Shown: in pieces, positions 1 to 9,133 of the stretch
Layout: the number at the start of each line of letters is the position of its first letter
Position numbering within the stretch: the first letter of the stretch is position 1
Origin: Sphingorhabdus contaminans
Lineage (GTDB): Bacteria; Pseudomonadota; Alphaproteobacteria; Sphingomonadales; Sphingomonadaceae
Direction: 5' to 3'
NCBI RefSeq assembly: GCF_007280415.1
Contig: NZ_VKKU01000002.1
Location: 1,281,501 to 1,345,500, forward strand
DNA: 64,000 bases
Notes under the pieces: generated by a model
Databases searched by the model: none
What the model was told of the DNA's origin: nothing
The model's input: the letters and a program-made list of their open reading frames with translations, nothing else
Made by a program: the position numbers and the translations under genes

Positions 1-1
1 G

Positions 2-1081
2 ATCCGGTGGAACCATCCTGAACGCGGCGATATATCGCCAGCCCTGTTCATTCCGATTGCCGAGGAAACCAATCTTATTGGCCAACTCGGCGAATGGGCC
101 TTGCAAAAGGCATGTGAGCAAGCCGCAACCTGGCCCGGGAAACTACGCGTTGCGGTAAATGTCTCCCCCATCCAGTTTGCCAACGACATGCTTCCAAAGC
201 TTATCGAAGGCGCACTGACGACTTCCGGACTTTCACCCGACAGGCTGGAGCTTGAAATCACAGAAGGCGTATTCCTGCAGGAAAGTTCCGACACCGACGC
301 CATGTTTCAGGCGTTAAAGAAGATAGGCGTCCGCCTCGCGCTCGATGACTTTGGAACCGGATATTCTTCGCTCGGCTATTTGCGGACAGCGCCCTTTGAT
401 AAGATAAAGATTGACCAGAGTTTCGTTCGCACCGCGACCGAACCCGGCAGCCGTGACGGGGCGATCATCGCCGCCATCGTGGCCCTCGCCGACGCGCTGG
501 ATATGGATACGACGGCAGAGGGTATTGAATCCCTCGACCAATTGGCCATGATCCGCGATCTCAACGTCAGCCATGTGCAAGGATTTGTGTATAGTCAGGC
601 GGTTAGCAACGAAGTTCTGCTGGAAAGGCTGCGGGCAGGAGAATGGTCGATTGTTCCTTCTGGCCCCGCGGTAACACGTGGCGATCGCCTGTCGATGTAT
701 CGGAAAATCGGCGCGATCCACGAAAACCATTGTTACAATGTCGTCTTGCGCAATCTGTCCGTTTCGGGGGCGCTGATCGAAGGTATTTTGGACGTGCCGG
801 AAGGGACCAAATTTGTTCTCGATTTCGGGGATGGACAACTCGCCGTTTCGACCGTGGTTCGATCCATGGGGCATCAGCAAGGTCTGGCTTTTGAAGAGCG
901 TCTGGTAAACGATGGCAATGGCGGCTTATGCACCAGCCGCAGGATTTCCCCCTATATGCTTGCCGCAGCCGGCATGCCCATCAGCAATCTCCCGCCTGGA
1001 TATTATCAGTCTACCGAAGCCGAAACCCGCCCCAAATCCTTGCCGGTGTTCAGTACGGTGAGTGACTGGAAGGCTGGCTGA
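2..1081 (+). CDS. EAL-domain c-di-GMP phosphodiesterase with C-terminal PilZ domain (5' end outside window)
   Basis: The reading frame is open from base 2, so the gene starts upstream of the window. About 359 residues are visible. The first 200 are most of an EAL domain: AVNVSP (Asn), LEITEG (Glu), DDFGTGYSSL (paired Asp), KIKID (Lys), AEGIE (Glu) and QGF (Gln) all keep the residues needed for hydrolysis of cyclic di-GMP to pGpG. The EAL signature itself lies before base 1. From about visible residue 230 a PilZ-like domain follows, with a basic stretch and an NLSVSGA motif typical of c-di-GMP binding. A GGDEF or sensor domain may precede the EAL, but this cannot be seen. An active, product-regulated phosphodiesterase is the likely role. 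Confidence 0.88.
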   Translation: MRWNHPERGDISPALFIPIAEETNLIGQLGEWALQKACEQAATWPGKLRVAVNVSPIQFANDMLPKLIEGALTTSGLSPDRLELEITEGVFLQESSDTDAMFQALKKIGVRLALDDFGTGYSSLGYLRTAPFDKIKIDQSFVRTATEPGSRDGAIIAAIVALADALDMDTTAEGIESLDQLAMIRDLNVSHVQGFVYSQAVSNEVLLERLRAGEWSIVPSGPAVTRGDRLSMYRKIGAIHENHCYNVVLRNLSVSGALIEGILDVPEGTKFVLDFGDGQLAVSTVVRSMGHQQGLAFEERLVNDGNGGLCTSRRISPYMLAAAGMPISNLPPGYYQSTEAETRPKSLPVFSTVSDWKAG

Positions 1082-1158
1082 GTTTCCTCTATTCCCCGCT
1101 TGCGAAGTGGCGCGATTGAGGGGTAGAACCATTCTCTGTCTTTACGAGAGGGAACAGG

Positions 1159-1692
1159 ATGCGGAAAATCAGGCAAATCGGTTTCATTATTGCGTTGGCT
1201 TTGGTGGCATCGCCCACTGTGGCCAAGGATGACAAACTGACCGAGGCGCGTCCCCCTATCTTCGAAGAATTGGTCAACTGCCGGACCATTGCCGACCCCA
1301 CCGAGCGCTTGTCTTGCTACGATGCGAAAGTTGCCGCGATGGACGAGGCGGAAAAGAAGGACGAACTTGTCCTTGCCGATAAGGAATCGATGAAAGAAGC
1401 GCGGCGCGGCCTATTTGGCTTTTCCATCCCCAAGCTGAAGATTTTCGGCAATGACGGCAAGGAGGACGAGAAGTTTGAGCTGGTTGCCAAGATCGATTCT
1501 GCTTATCAGGCCAGCCCTGGCAAATGGACGATCCTTCTCGATGATGGTGCACGCTGGGTGCAGATCGATTCGCAGGTTATGCGCAAAAATCCGGAACGCG
1601 GTATGGAGATCAAGATTCGCGAAGCGGCCATGGGCAGCTATTTCGCGAATATCAATGGACAGCGTGCCATCCGCATGCGGCGCGTGAACTAG
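1159..1692 (+). CDS. Conserved periplasmic protein of unknown function
   Basis: 177 residues with an N-terminal signal peptide (basic start, hydrophobic FIIALALVAS, cleavage near VAK). The mature part has a CRTIADPTERLSCYDA segment. This two-cysteine pattern recurs in sphingomonad secreted proteins and in VasI-like type VI accessory proteins. A small beta-rich C-terminal domain follows (WTILLDDGARWVQID). The start has GAGAGGGAACAGG just upstream. It stands alone between the EAL-PilZ gene and a GNAT gene, and no type VI genes are in the window, so the VasI resemblance should not be read as function. The two cysteines could form a disulfide. Confidence 0.75.
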   Translation: MRKIRQIGFIIALALVASPTVAKDDKLTEARPPIFEELVNCRTIADPTERLSCYDAKVAAMDEAEKKDELVLADKESMKEARRGLFGFSIPKLKIFGNDGKEDEKFELVAKIDSAYQASPGKWTILLDDGARWVQIDSQVMRKNPERGMEIKIREAAMGSYFANINGQRAIRMRRVN

Positions 1693-1726
1693 GCAAGTTT
1701 TCCATACCTGCGCGGCCTATGCGGAA

Positions 1727-2245
1727 ATGACCGATTTGGTATCTATACCTACGCTGAATACCGCGCGTCTCGAACTGCGGGCACCCATAGGCGAAGACTA
1801 TCCTGTGTACCGCGATTTTTTTGCCGATGCAGAAGCTTCGCATTTCTATGGCGGTCCTTTGGACGCCGACCGGGCATGGCGCGTGCTGGCCACCGACCTC
1901 GGTCATTGGGCGTTACGCGGCTATGGCCGCTGGTCCATTGTTGAAAAGGCCACAGGACGCATGGTCGGAGGCTGCGGCCTTTGGTGGCCAGAAGGCTATC
2001 CCCGGTCAGAACTCACTTGGTGGATTATCCCTGCCGCCCGCCGGCATGGATATGCTCTCGAAGCCTCCCGCGCCGCAATTTCCTTCGGCTATGACAGGCT
2101 TGGCTGGGATATGGTGGAAACCCATATGAATGATGACAACATCGCTGCGCGGAAACTGGTCGAGAAACTAGGCGGCAGCATATTCATGCGCGAAACATTT
2201 CCGGACGGACTGGCGCGGGATATCTTCCGGTTGCCACGCTCATAA
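1727..2245 (+). CDS. GNAT family N-acetyltransferase (RimJ/RimL-like)
   Basis: 172 residues with the layout of the Acetyltransf_3 branch of GNAT proteins. It has an N-terminal TARLELRAP strand, central GCGLWWPEGYP and LTWWIIP strands, a modified acetyl-CoA loop around AARRHGYALEA, and a C-terminal NIAARKLVEKLGG helix that is diagnostic for this branch. Relatives acetylate ribosomal protein N-termini or small amines. The substrate here cannot be read from sequence. It starts 34 bp after the preceding gene and may be cotranscribed with it. Confidence 0.85.
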   Translation: MTDLVSIPTLNTARLELRAPIGEDYPVYRDFFADAEASHFYGGPLDADRAWRVLATDLGHWALRGYGRWSIVEKATGRMVGGCGLWWPEGYPRSELTWWIIPAARRHGYALEASRAAISFGYDRLGWDMVETHMNDDNIAARKLVEKLGGSIFMRETFPDGLARDIFRLPRS

Positions 2246-2286
2246 TCAGAAGGGAACGGGCTGCACTTGGTTCGGCATGGCGGCGG

Positions 2287-3216
2287 CTAAATCGCCGGAA
2301 TCACCAGTCTTGGGTCAATCCGGGCGCTGTTCCATTTCATGCCCCAATGCAGATGCGGACCGCTGGCACGACCGGTCGCACCGACTTTTCCGATAATCTG
2401 CCCTTGCTTCACTACATCACCTTCGCGCACCAAAAGCTCGGAGCAGTGCAGGAAGGCGCTGTTGAGGCCCATGCCGTGGTCTATCATCAGCAAATGCCCT
2501 TCCAATGTGAAAGCCTCATCAACCGCAGCGAGCGTGACTACGCCGTCGGCTGGCGCGACGAAGGGAGTGCCTGAAGGTGCGGCTATATCCATGCCGCTAT
2601 GGTAACTGCCGGGCGTGCCATTATAGATGCGCTGCGCACCGAACAGTCCGGAGATTCGTCCTGTCACCGGGCGGATGAAATTCTGCCGCCATCCATCACT
2701 GTTTACCCGTAAAGCGCGCGCGGCATTGATCCGGGCCAGTTCCGGTCCGCGCCTCGCCTGAAATTCCTCGGTCGTTTTGGCGCCGCCGGTCGGGTTGGCA
2801 GCGACATGTTCGATCTTCCAGTTACCCGGTGCAACAGAAAGATAATGCTCCATACGCTGCCCGTCAGAAAACAGAGCGACCAGACTGGCGCTATTTTCAG
2901 CATCGCGATCAAAACCGATCAGGAAGAAGCCTTCGGCCGTTAAGGGAAGTTCGGTGCCGTTGAACAAGACCGCACGGGTACCGCTCGGTGCCCGGGCTGT
3001 CACGAGGCCTCCTTGGACTGCAGGTGCGGAAAACCAGAAGTCGGGGCGTTGGCTTTCCACCGGAATGCTCACGGAATGTGTCGGTGCAGCCTGCGCGGGA
3101 GTTGGCCCGACCGTGACCGGTGCATTACGCGCAGGGGTGGATGCTTGTGGCGGTGTGGCCGTGCATGTAGCGAGAGCCGCGAAAGCCACCGCAATAACCG
3201 AGCCGCGTCCGCGCAT
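2287..3216 (-). CDS. M23 family metallopeptidase (murein hydrolase type)
   Basis: 309 residues from the preferred ATG at 3216; an in-frame start at 3264 would overlap the upstream gene. A hydrophobic export segment (SVIAVAFAALATCTA) is followed by a Pro/Ala-rich linker, a beta-rich middle domain and a C-terminal LytM/peptidase M23 domain. Zinc ligands are intact: HSGMD gives His and Asp, and HLHWG gives the HxH pair. It probably cleaves peptidoglycan cross-links in the periplasm, or activates amidases if catalytic turnover is weak. The gene is last in a run with xseA and the DUF2093 gene. An AGGA sequence about 10 nt upstream supports the start at 3216. Confidence 0.88.
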   Translation of the reverse strand: MRGRGSVIAVAFAALATCTATPPQASTPARNAPVTVGPTPAQAAPTHSVSIPVESQRPDFWFSAPAVQGGLVTARAPSGTRAVLFNGTELPLTAEGFFLIGFDRDAENSASLVALFSDGQRMEHYLSVAPGNWKIEHVAANPTGGAKTTEEFQARRGPELARINAARALRVNSDGWRQNFIRPVTGRISGLFGAQRIYNGTPGSYHSGMDIAAPSGTPFVAPADGVVTLAAVDEAFTLEGHLLMIDHGMGLNSAFLHCSELLVREGDVVKQGQIIGKVGATGRASGPHLHWGMKWNSARIDPRLVIPAI

Positions 3217-3223
3217 CGGAGAT

Positions 3224-3421
3224 TTATCCTTTTCCGAGCGCCGCCCGTGTCGAAATTTCCGCACTGGCGTAGGGTTCCTGCTTGATCACACTCCAATAGC
3301 GTAATTCTTCCAACGGGATGGCCTGCCCAGTGACCGCGCACAGTACATGGTCCCCCGGACTCAACAGACGGAATCCATTTGCCATATAATGGAGGCGTGC
3401 GACTTTATTTTTGCTCAACAT
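3224..3421 (-). CDS. DUF2093 family small protein
   Basis: 65 residues with the compact DUF2093 pattern: a basic N-terminus, GFRLLSPGDHVLCAVTG, then IPLEELRYWSV and QEPYAS. The family is found in Alphaproteobacteria and has no known function. It contains one CAVTG cysteine that might bind a metal. An ATG at 3427 is also in frame, but the GGAAGG ribosome site abuts it directly, while the ATG at 3421 has a normal six-base spacing. The gene lies between xseA and the M23 peptidase gene in the same direction, with short gaps on both sides. Confidence 0.85.
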   Translation of the reverse strand: MLSKNKVARLHYMANGFRLLSPGDHVLCAVTGQAIPLEELRYWSVIKQEPYASAEISTRAALGKG

Positions 3422-3471
3422 CAACATCCTTCCATTATGGCGCAATGCGCATGAATGGGCAATGATGGCCT

Positions 3472-4884
3472 TTAGCCTTCAAACAAATTGCCCTGATTTG
3501 GTGCGGGACGCGGCGCTTTGGGAGTGGCGGGCCTGGGCGGATTTGCCGCACCATGTATCGTGGCTCCGACCTCTCCATCGGCAAAGCGCAGGCCGACATC
3601 ACCGGCCAGCAACGCGGCCTCGCGGCTGATAATAGTTTTGCCATGCGCGTCAGTGACCCGGGCAAAGCCGCGTTTCAACGGAGCTTCGGGATGTAAACTG
3701 CCTGCCAGCCGTGCGAGCGCATCCAGCCTTTGCTGTCCCTGATCCACTCGGCGCGCCAACAGGCGGGGGTGCAGCATCTGGGCTGGACCGGAAAAAGCTA
3801 GTTCAGCCTTTCCTACACGCGTGCGGAGCGACTGGCGCAGCCGTTCGGCCAATTCGTCGGTCCGTTGCTGGTGCGGGGCGGACAGGTCGGTCAGTTTCGG
3901 CATAAGGCGGCGCTGCGCCTCCAACCTCTCCGTCGCCCGGTCGACATGACGACGGACTGCGCCTGACATCCGCAATGCGGCCTGCCCGACGCGCTGCAGC
4001 AATTCGCTACGTACCGGTACGGCCATTTCGGCTGCGGCGGTTGGTGTCGGTGCACGGACATCCGCGGCAAAATCGCATAAGGTCGTGTCGGTTTCATGTC
4101 CCACGGCTGAAATGATCGGAATGGTGCAGCCCGCGACCGCGCGTACAACAACCTCTTCATTGAACGCCCATAAATCTTCAATCGACCCACCACCACGCGC
4201 AACGATGACGAGATCGGGCCGCGGTACAGGTCCACCGGCTTCCATGGCTGAAAATCCGTTGACGGCACGGGCAATCTGGGCGGCGGCACCTTCACCTTGG
4301 ACGAGCACTGGCCAGACCAGGACATGGCTAGGAAAGCGGTCCGCAAGGCGGTGAAGAATGTCGCGAATTACCGCGCCCGTTGGGGATGTAACGACACCAA
4401 TAGTGCGGGGCAGTGAAGGAATGGGGACTTTTTTCTGGGGTGCAAAAAGACCTTCGGCGGCAAGACGTGCCTTCAGCTTTTCGAACAGCAGCATCATTGC
4501 GCCTTCACCGGCGACTTCGAGGCTTTCGACGACAATCTGGTAATTGGACCGGCCCGCGTAGGTGGTCAGTTTGCCGGTGGCGATGACTTCCAGGCCGTCT
4601 TCGGGGGCAAAGGGCAGGCGTGCTGCACCGCCTTTCCACATCACCGCATCAAGGCGGGCATTTTCATCCTTCAGGCTGAAATAGATATGCCCGGACGCTG
4701 CGCGCTTGAAACCGGAAATCTCCCCGCGGACGCGAACATGTCCGAAGCGGTCCTCGACCGTCCGCTTGAGCGCGGATGACAATTCGGACACGCTCATGGC
4801 CTGGGCATTGTCGCCGGCGCGCTCCTCGGCTAACAGGCGCGCAGTTGGGCCGTTGGGGTCATTAAAAGGGGCGTTGTCGGACAT
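3472..4884 (-). CDS. xseA: Exodeoxyribonuclease VII large subunit
   Basis: 470 residues, the usual family length. An N-terminal OB fold ([24 protein letters not shown]) is followed by the ExoVII large-subunit domain with [37 protein letters not shown] and [29 protein letters not shown] split across the centre. It then has a coiled-coil region and a C-terminal beta segment (LKRGFARV). It is the catalytic subunit of the nuclease that degrades single-stranded DNA to oligonucleotides; xseB is not in the window. The ATG at 4884 overlaps the purD ATG on the other strand. An alternative ATG at 4899 would extend the overlap to 17 bp. Confidence 0.96.
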   Translation of the reverse strand: MSDNAPFNDPNGPTARLLAEERAGDNAQAMSVSELSSALKRTVEDRFGHVRVRGEISGFKRAASGHIYFSLKDENARLDAVMWKGGAARLPFAPEDGLEVIATGKLTTYAGRSNYQIVVESLEVAGEGAMMLLFEKLKARLAAEGLFAPQKKVPIPSLPRTIGVVTSPTGAVIRDILHRLADRFPSHVLVWPVLVQGEGAAAQIARAVNGFSAMEAGGPVPRPDLVIVARGGGSIEDLWAFNEEVVVRAVAGCTIPIISAVGHETDTTLCDFAADVRAPTPTAAAEMAVPVRSELLQRVGQAALRMSGAVRRHVDRATERLEAQRRLMPKLTDLSAPHQQRTDELAERLRQSLRTRVGKAELAFSGPAQMLHPRLLARRVDQGQQRLDALARLAGSLHPEAPLKRGFARVTDAHGKTIISREAALLAGDVGLRFADGEVGATIHGAANPPRPATPKAPRPAPNQGNLFEG

Positions 4885-6154
4885 GAATATCTTGCTCATC
4901 GGTTCAGGCGGACGTGAACATGCGCTCGCGTGGAAGCTCGCACATTCACCTTCCTGTGATACACTCTACGCCGCGCCCGGCAACCCCGGGATAGCTGAGG
5001 AAGCAGAGCTGTTGGATCTTAATGTCGCCGACCATGCTGCCGTGATCTCCTTTTGCGCGGGATATGATATCGGATTGGTGGTGGTGGGACCCGAGGCTCC
5101 CCTGGTTGATGGATTGGGTGACTCTCTGCGCGAAGCCGGCATTCCCGTATTCGGACCGAACCGGCAGGCCGCGCAGCTCGAAGGTTCCAAAGGTTTCACC
5201 AAAGATATGTGCGCCGCCGCCAACATCCCGACGGCGGGCTATCGGCGGCATGACAACAAGGCCGCTGCATTGGCAGGACTTGATGAGTTTAAACCGCCCT
5301 ATGTGATCAAAGCGGACGGGCTGGCCGCCGGAAAGGGCGTGATCATTGCCGAAAGCCGAGGCGAGGCCGAGGCAGCGATAGAGGATATGTTCGGCGGTGG
5401 CTTTGGAGATGCCGGAGCAGCGGTCGTGTTGGAAGAATTTATGACCGGTGAAGAAGCAAGTTTCTTTGCCCTGACCGATGGCCATGATGTTGTCGCTTTC
5501 GGTTCGGCGCAGGACCATAAGCGGGTAGGCGATGGGGACACCGGTCCAAATACCGGTGGCATGGGGGCGTATTCCCCCGCATCCGTGCTGACACCTGCTC
5601 TGCAGGACGAGGTGATGGAGAAAATCATCCGGCCTACCGTTGCCTATATGGCGGATCAGGGAATGCCTTATTCGGGCGTATTGTTCGCCGGATTGATGCT
5701 GACCGATGAAGGGCCAAAGCTAATAGAGTATAATGCCCGATTTGGTGACCCCGAATGCCAGGTTCTGATGAGCCGTTTCCAGGGCGATCTGGTTACCCTG
5801 ATGCTTGCCGTTGCAACCGGTAACCTTTCGTCTGCGGACTTGCCCAGCTTCTCGTCCGGCACGGCATTGACGGTTGTCATGGCGGCCCAAGGATATCCCG
5901 GCACTCCGAAAAAGGGAGGGGCAATCTCAATCGACTATGTCACCCAGGCCAAGGTCTTCCATGCAGGCACTGCGGAAAAAGATGGCATGCTTATTGCCAA
6001 CGGCGGCCGGGTGCTCAACGTGACGGCAATGGGCAGCAATGTGACCGAAGCACAGCGCAATGCCTATGCCGCAATTGAGACAATTGATTTTCCAACCGGT
6101 TTCTACCGCCGAGACATTGGCTGGCGGGAAGTGGAGCGCGAGTCAGGCATTTGA
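4883..6154 (+). CDS. purD: Phosphoribosylamine-glycine ligase (GARS)
   Basis: 423 residues, the normal PurD length. It starts with the N-terminal domain ([18 protein letters not shown]), followed by GPEAPLVDG, the ATP-grasp core ([24 protein letters not shown]) and the signature [12 protein letters not shown]. It ligates glycine to phosphoribosylamine with ATP, the second step of purine synthesis. A reading frame extends upstream to 4706, but that part is antisense to xseA and does not look like PurD. The ATG at 4883 has AGGGG 12 nt before it. Its start codon overlaps the xseA start on the opposite strand, so its promoter must lie inside xseA. Confidence 0.97.
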   Translation: MNILLIGSGGREHALAWKLAHSPSCDTLYAAPGNPGIAEEAELLDLNVADHAAVISFCAGYDIGLVVVGPEAPLVDGLGDSLREAGIPVFGPNRQAAQLEGSKGFTKDMCAAANIPTAGYRRHDNKAAALAGLDEFKPPYVIKADGLAAGKGVIIAESRGEAEAAIEDMFGGGFGDAGAAVVLEEFMTGEEASFFALTDGHDVVAFGSAQDHKRVGDGDTGPNTGGMGAYSPASVLTPALQDEVMEKIIRPTVAYMADQGMPYSGVLFAGLMLTDEGPKLIEYNARFGDPECQVLMSRFQGDLVTLMLAVATGNLSSADLPSFSSGTALTVVMAAQGYPGTPKKGGAISIDYVTQAKVFHAGTAEKDGMLIANGGRVLNVTAMGSNVTEAQRNAYAAIETIDFPTGFYRRDIGWREVERESGI

Positions 6155-6228
6155 TTTGCGCTTTTGCTTTCTTCGAAAATTTGCTTAACCTGCCGCGTTG
6201 AATTGAGGGCCGTTTCGGGGAGAAAATC

Positions 6229-7077
6229 ATGACAGCATCTTTGTTGATTATCGTAAGCGCCATTATCATATTCACAGCATTAATGTGGTGGCTGCTCGCA
6301 TTAGGTTCGGTCAAAAAAGGATCCATAGAAAAAGATACTGCAGCGCCCAAGGCTGTTCCGGCACCTCCGGTTGCAGCAGCCCCTCCTCCTGCTGCACCTA
6401 AAGCGGCCGAACCTGCCAAATTGATGGATGATCCGGCGCCTGCGTCAAAGACCGCGCCGGCGAAGGCTCAGGCACCGTTAAAGGCCGCCGCGACCAAGGC
6501 TGCCCCTGCCAAACCGGCAGCAAAAAAAGCCGCCGCGCCCAAGCCCGCTGCACCTAAGGCAAAGGCAGAAAAAGCGGTCACAGCGAAAGCGGCTGCACCA
6601 AAACCGGCGGCTAAAGCGCCTTCTAAAGCACTGGCAAAGACAAAAGCTGACCCAGCACCCAAGGCAAAGGCGGCAACCAAAAAGGCTGCGACAGCTCCTG
6701 CGCCCAAGACTCCGGCCAAGGCAGCGGCAGCAGCACCTAAGGCTTCTCCAGCAAAAGCAAAGGCGGCACCGAAGCCGAAAGCAGAAGCCAAACCAAAGAC
6801 GGCTGCGAAGCCTGCCATTCCGGACAATCTGGAATTACTCAAGGGCGTTGGTCCCAAATTGAACACGCTGCTTAAATCGCTTGGTGTCACCAGCTTTGCC
6901 CAGGTTGCGAAGATGACGCCTGCCGATGTGGCGGAACTGGACAGCAAGCTTGGTACTTTCGCTGGCCGGATTACCCGCGACAATTGGGTTGATCAGGCGT
7001 CGCTTCTGGTCGCAGGCGATGTCGCCGGTTTTGAAAAGAAATATGGCGCCCTCGGCAGCGAGATCGCCAAAGGCTGA
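6229..7077 (+). CDS. Membrane-anchored Ala/Lys/Pro-rich protein with C-terminal helix-hairpin-helix domain
   Basis: 282 residues in three parts. Residues about 3-27 are one transmembrane helix (LLIIVSAIIIFTALMWWLL). Residues about 36-197 are a low-complexity linker of Ala, Lys and Pro that resembles the tail of histone H1. Residues about 198-275 form a helix-hairpin-helix domain (LLKGVGPKLNTLL, then DVAELDSKLGTFAGRI) of the type found in predicted flap-endonuclease-like proteins and at the end of some NuoE proteins. The basic linker and HhH domain suggest membrane-tethered DNA or RNA binding, but no catalytic residues are visible. It follows purD by 75 bp. Confidence 0.8.
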   Translation: MTASLLIIVSAIIIFTALMWWLLALGSVKKGSIEKDTAAPKAVPAPPVAAAPPPAAPKAAEPAKLMDDPAPASKTAPAKAQAPLKAAATKAAPAKPAAKKAAAPKPAAPKAKAEKAVTAKAAAPKPAAKAPSKALAKTKADPAPKAKAATKKAATAPAPKTPAKAAAAAPKASPAKAKAAPKPKAEAKPKTAAKPAIPDNLELLKGVGPKLNTLLKSLGVTSFAQVAKMTPADVAELDSKLGTFAGRITRDNWVDQASLLVAGDVAGFEKKYGALGSEIAKG

Positions 7078-7087
7078 TTAGGAACCC

Positions 7088-7104
7088 CTCCCGGGTTGCG
7101 GGAG
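7088..7104. terminator. Short GC hairpin between convergent genes
   Basis: A CTCCCG/CGGGAG stem of six pairs with a five-base GGTTG loop lies between the convergent ends of the HhH gene and the DUF1272 gene. No T-run follows on either strand, so it is at best a weak or Rho-assisted bidirectional terminator. Confidence 0.35.
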
Positions 7105-7107
7105 AGG

Positions 7108-7296
7108 TCAAGCCGTCTTGCGGACGCGCGTAGGTCGCGGTTGCAATACCCCGCCACAATTGGGGCATCGTCCGCCGAGCGGACCATCCACACAGGGCGC
7201 GCAGAATGTGCATTCATAGCTGCAGATGCGTGCATCATCGCTTTCCCATGGTAGCGGTGTTGCACAGCGTTCACATGTGTCACGCATTTCCAGCAT
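7108..7296 (-). CDS. DUF1272 domain-containing small zinc-ribbon-like protein
   Basis: 62 residues containing the full DUF1272 pattern: MLEMRDTCERC, DDARICSYECTFC, then CPNCGG. Eight cysteines in CxxC-like pairs point to one or two structural zinc sites. The function is unknown. A strong AAGGAGGG ribosome site precedes the ATG. The gene is the last of a four-gene same-strand run (SCO, YcgN-like, metallopeptidase, DUF1272) with gaps of 10 bp or less, and is probably cotranscribed. Confidence 0.9.
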   Translation of the reverse strand: MLEMRDTCERCATPLPWESDDARICSYECTFCAPCVDGPLGGRCPNCGGVLQPRPTRVRKTA

Positions 7297-7306
7297 GATA
7301 CCCTCC

Positions 7307-8041
7307 TTATCGTCCGACCCGTTGCAAACCGGTTCCGTGCATTTTCAGCCAGCGATCTGCGGTTTTGCGCTCACCTTCATATAGCTCATCCAGCCAGGCG
7401 TAGAAAGCCGGGCTATGGTCCATATGCCGCATATGCGCGACCTCGTGCGCGATCACTGAGCGCCGGACATATACAGGCGCCATGATCAGGCGCCAGCTGA
7501 GCGATATCGTGCCCCTGCTGGAGCAACTGCCCCAACGGCTGCGGGGATCGCCTAGCGATAGCCGTGGAACCGGCTCGCCTGCCTTTTCACAATAGTGCCG
7601 GATCTCCCGTTCATATATCTGGCGCGCCTCTGTCTTGAGCCAGCGTAGAATGCGCCCTTCAACCGAGGTTTCAGGCCCACCAAGCCGTATCACCCCTTCG
7701 CTGCGCCGGACTGAGCGCGGCCATTCTTCGCGCCATTCAATCACATGGCTTTCGCCCTCGACCGCGATTTCCCCGCCGGGGCGTATGGGTGCTGCATCCG
7801 GCGCACTTTGCAAGCGTGCCGCGATCCATTCACGCTTCTTGGACACAAAATCGAGCGCGACAGTGGTTGGCGTATAATGGGGCATGGTGATCCGAATTTC
7901 CCGCTTTACCGCATCGGCGCGCATGGAAATGCGGCGTGCGCGCGGGTTGCGCCGGATCCGTACCGGAACCTTCTCGCCCTCGATATCTACCTCCGGGTCA
8001 GAGAGGCTGTTCGATAATATGGTTTTCAAGCGGTCCAGCAT
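7307..8041 (-). CDS. YgjP/M48-like metallopeptidase (DUF45)
   Basis: 244 residues. The N-terminal half is basic and beta-rich (VRIRRNPRARRISMRAD). The C-terminal half carries the zinc site HEVAHMRHMDHS, with LGDPRSRWGSCSSRGTISLSWRL just before it, the classic signature of the YgjP/DUF45 group. These are compact zinc peptidases related to SprT and M48, and E. coli YgjP has also been reported to hydrolyse UTP. The true substrate is unknown. It overlaps the upstream YcgN-like gene by 44 bp if its start at 8041 is right, which indicates tight coupling. Confidence 0.87.
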   Translation of the reverse strand: MLDRLKTILSNSLSDPEVDIEGEKVPVRIRRNPRARRISMRADAVKREIRITMPHYTPTTVALDFVSKKREWIAARLQSAPDAAPIRPGGEIAVEGESHVIEWREEWPRSVRRSEGVIRLGGPETSVEGRILRWLKTEARQIYEREIRHYCEKAGEPVPRLSLGDPRSRWGSCSSRGTISLSWRLIMAPVYVRRSVIAHEVAHMRHMDHSPAFYAWLDELYEGERKTADRWLKMHGTGLQRVGR

Positions 8042-8432
8042 GCAGTTCGGATATTGCCCGACCTTTGACGGACATGCCAGCCTGATGAATCGTTTCCGGA
8101 CTTCCGCTTACGAGATAGTGCCATTCGGGCAGCGGCTGTCCTGCCGCGCGCAACACATAGGCGCATGTGGACGGCAACCAGACATATTCGTCAATCTTGC
8201 GTGGTGTCAGCCGAAGGCATTCGGGTACAATGGCTTTACGGTGGCGATAATCGGCACAGCGGCATGTGTGCAGATCCAGCAATTTGCAAGCGACATTGGT
8301 GGGATAGATACGACCGGTATCCTCATCCTCAACCTTGTTCAGGCAGCATTTGCCGCATCCATCGCACAGTGCTTCCCATTGCGCGCGGTTCAGCGTATCG
8401 ATCGGCGCTTCCCAGAAGGGTGTTTCAGCCAT
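7998..8432 (-). CDS. YcgN/UPF0260 family cysteine-cluster protein
   Basis: 144 residues from the ATG at 8432. The N-terminal FWE and CDGCGKCCLNKVED motifs, the following CKLLDLHTCRCADY and later PSTCAYVLRAAGQPLPEWH are hallmarks of UPF0260 (E. coli YcgN). The CxxCxxCC cluster resembles zinc or iron-cluster binding sites, but the activity is unknown. The frame is open further upstream, but that part lies inside the SCO gene. The chosen ATG begins 7 bp after the SCO stop codon, consistent with an operon. Confidence 0.88.
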   Translation of the reverse strand: MAETPFWEAPIDTLNRAQWEALCDGCGKCCLNKVEDEDTGRIYPTNVACKLLDLHTCRCADYRHRKAIVPECLRLTPRKIDEYVWLPSTCAYVLRAAGQPLPEWHYLVSGSPETIHQAGMSVKGRAISELHAGPLENHIIEQPL

Positions 8433-8439
8433 CGCAGGG

Positions 8440-9075
8440 TCAGCGAACCCACTTTTCAAGTTCGGCTTCAACCAATTTTGGCGCGCCTTCATTCGCATCT
8501 GTCTTCGGCTGATCGGCTGGCAGGATCGCAATTGGTTTGCCGTCGGGCCCCATCAAATAGGGGGTCTGGCTATGGCTCATCAGGTAATTCTCGGGCGAAG
8601 ATCCTTCAACGCGGCTCGAATAAATCGCGAATTTTTTGGCGGCATCGGCTATTTCAGCATCGGTACCTGTCAGGCCCAGCGCCCGGGAATGAAACGCGCC
8701 TACAAATTGCTTGAGCACCTCTGCTGTGTCGCGCTTGGGATCGACGGTAATGAACAATGGCTGGATCTTGGCGGCCAGTTCGGGTTTGGACTTTTCAAAG
8801 GCTTTCAGGCCGGCCATCAAATTTTGCATGTCTGGCGTGCAGATGTCGGGGCAATTGGTATAGCCGAAATAGACGATACGATACTGGCCGTCGAATTCCT
8901 TCCACGTCCGCTTTTTGCCGTTCTGGTCGGTCAGGGTGAAATCGCCGCCAATCGCCGCACCCGCCAATGGTGCATCCGCCAGCGAGGGCTGGGTTGGCCC
9001 TTGATTACAAGCGCTCGTGACAAGCAGGAGGGACGAAAGTGCGACCGATAGCGCGAGACGGTGATTTTTGTTCAT
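8440..9075 (-). CDS. SCO1/SenC family copper chaperone lipoprotein
   Basis: 211 residues with a lipoprotein signal ending LVTSAC, followed by a thioredoxin fold. The copper-binding CPDIC motif and a downstream His (YLMSHSQTPYL) match SCO proteins, which deliver copper to the CuA centre of cytochrome oxidase or keep its cysteines reduced. ITVDPKRDTAEVLKQF is the family signature. An in-frame ATG at 9090 is an alternative start; 9075 gives a cleaner signal peptide. First gene of the four-gene minus-strand run. No cytochrome oxidase genes are nearby. Confidence 0.93.
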   Translation of the reverse strand: MNKNHRLALSVALSSLLLVTSACNQGPTQPSLADAPLAGAAIGGDFTLTDQNGKKRTWKEFDGQYRIVYFGYTNCPDICTPDMQNLMAGLKAFEKSKPELAAKIQPLFITVDPKRDTAEVLKQFVGAFHSRALGLTGTDAEIADAAKKFAIYSSRVEGSSPENYLMSHSQTPYLMGPDGKPIAILPADQPKTDANEGAPKLVEAELEKWVR

Positions 9076-9133
9076 AGCGGGGCCAGACATGGTCTGCTAA
9101 TGCACGGATATCAAGTATTTTGGGCAGTAAATT

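Noticed and set aside
1159-1692. Type VI secretion accessory protein (VasI-like)
   Set aside because: Only the CxxxxDPTERLSCYD pattern is shared, and there are no type VI genes in the window.
6340-6820. Apparent tandem repeats in the Ala/Lys/Pro-rich linker
   Set aside because: Low-complexity composition without a fixed repeat unit; not a tandem repeat or CRISPR-like array.
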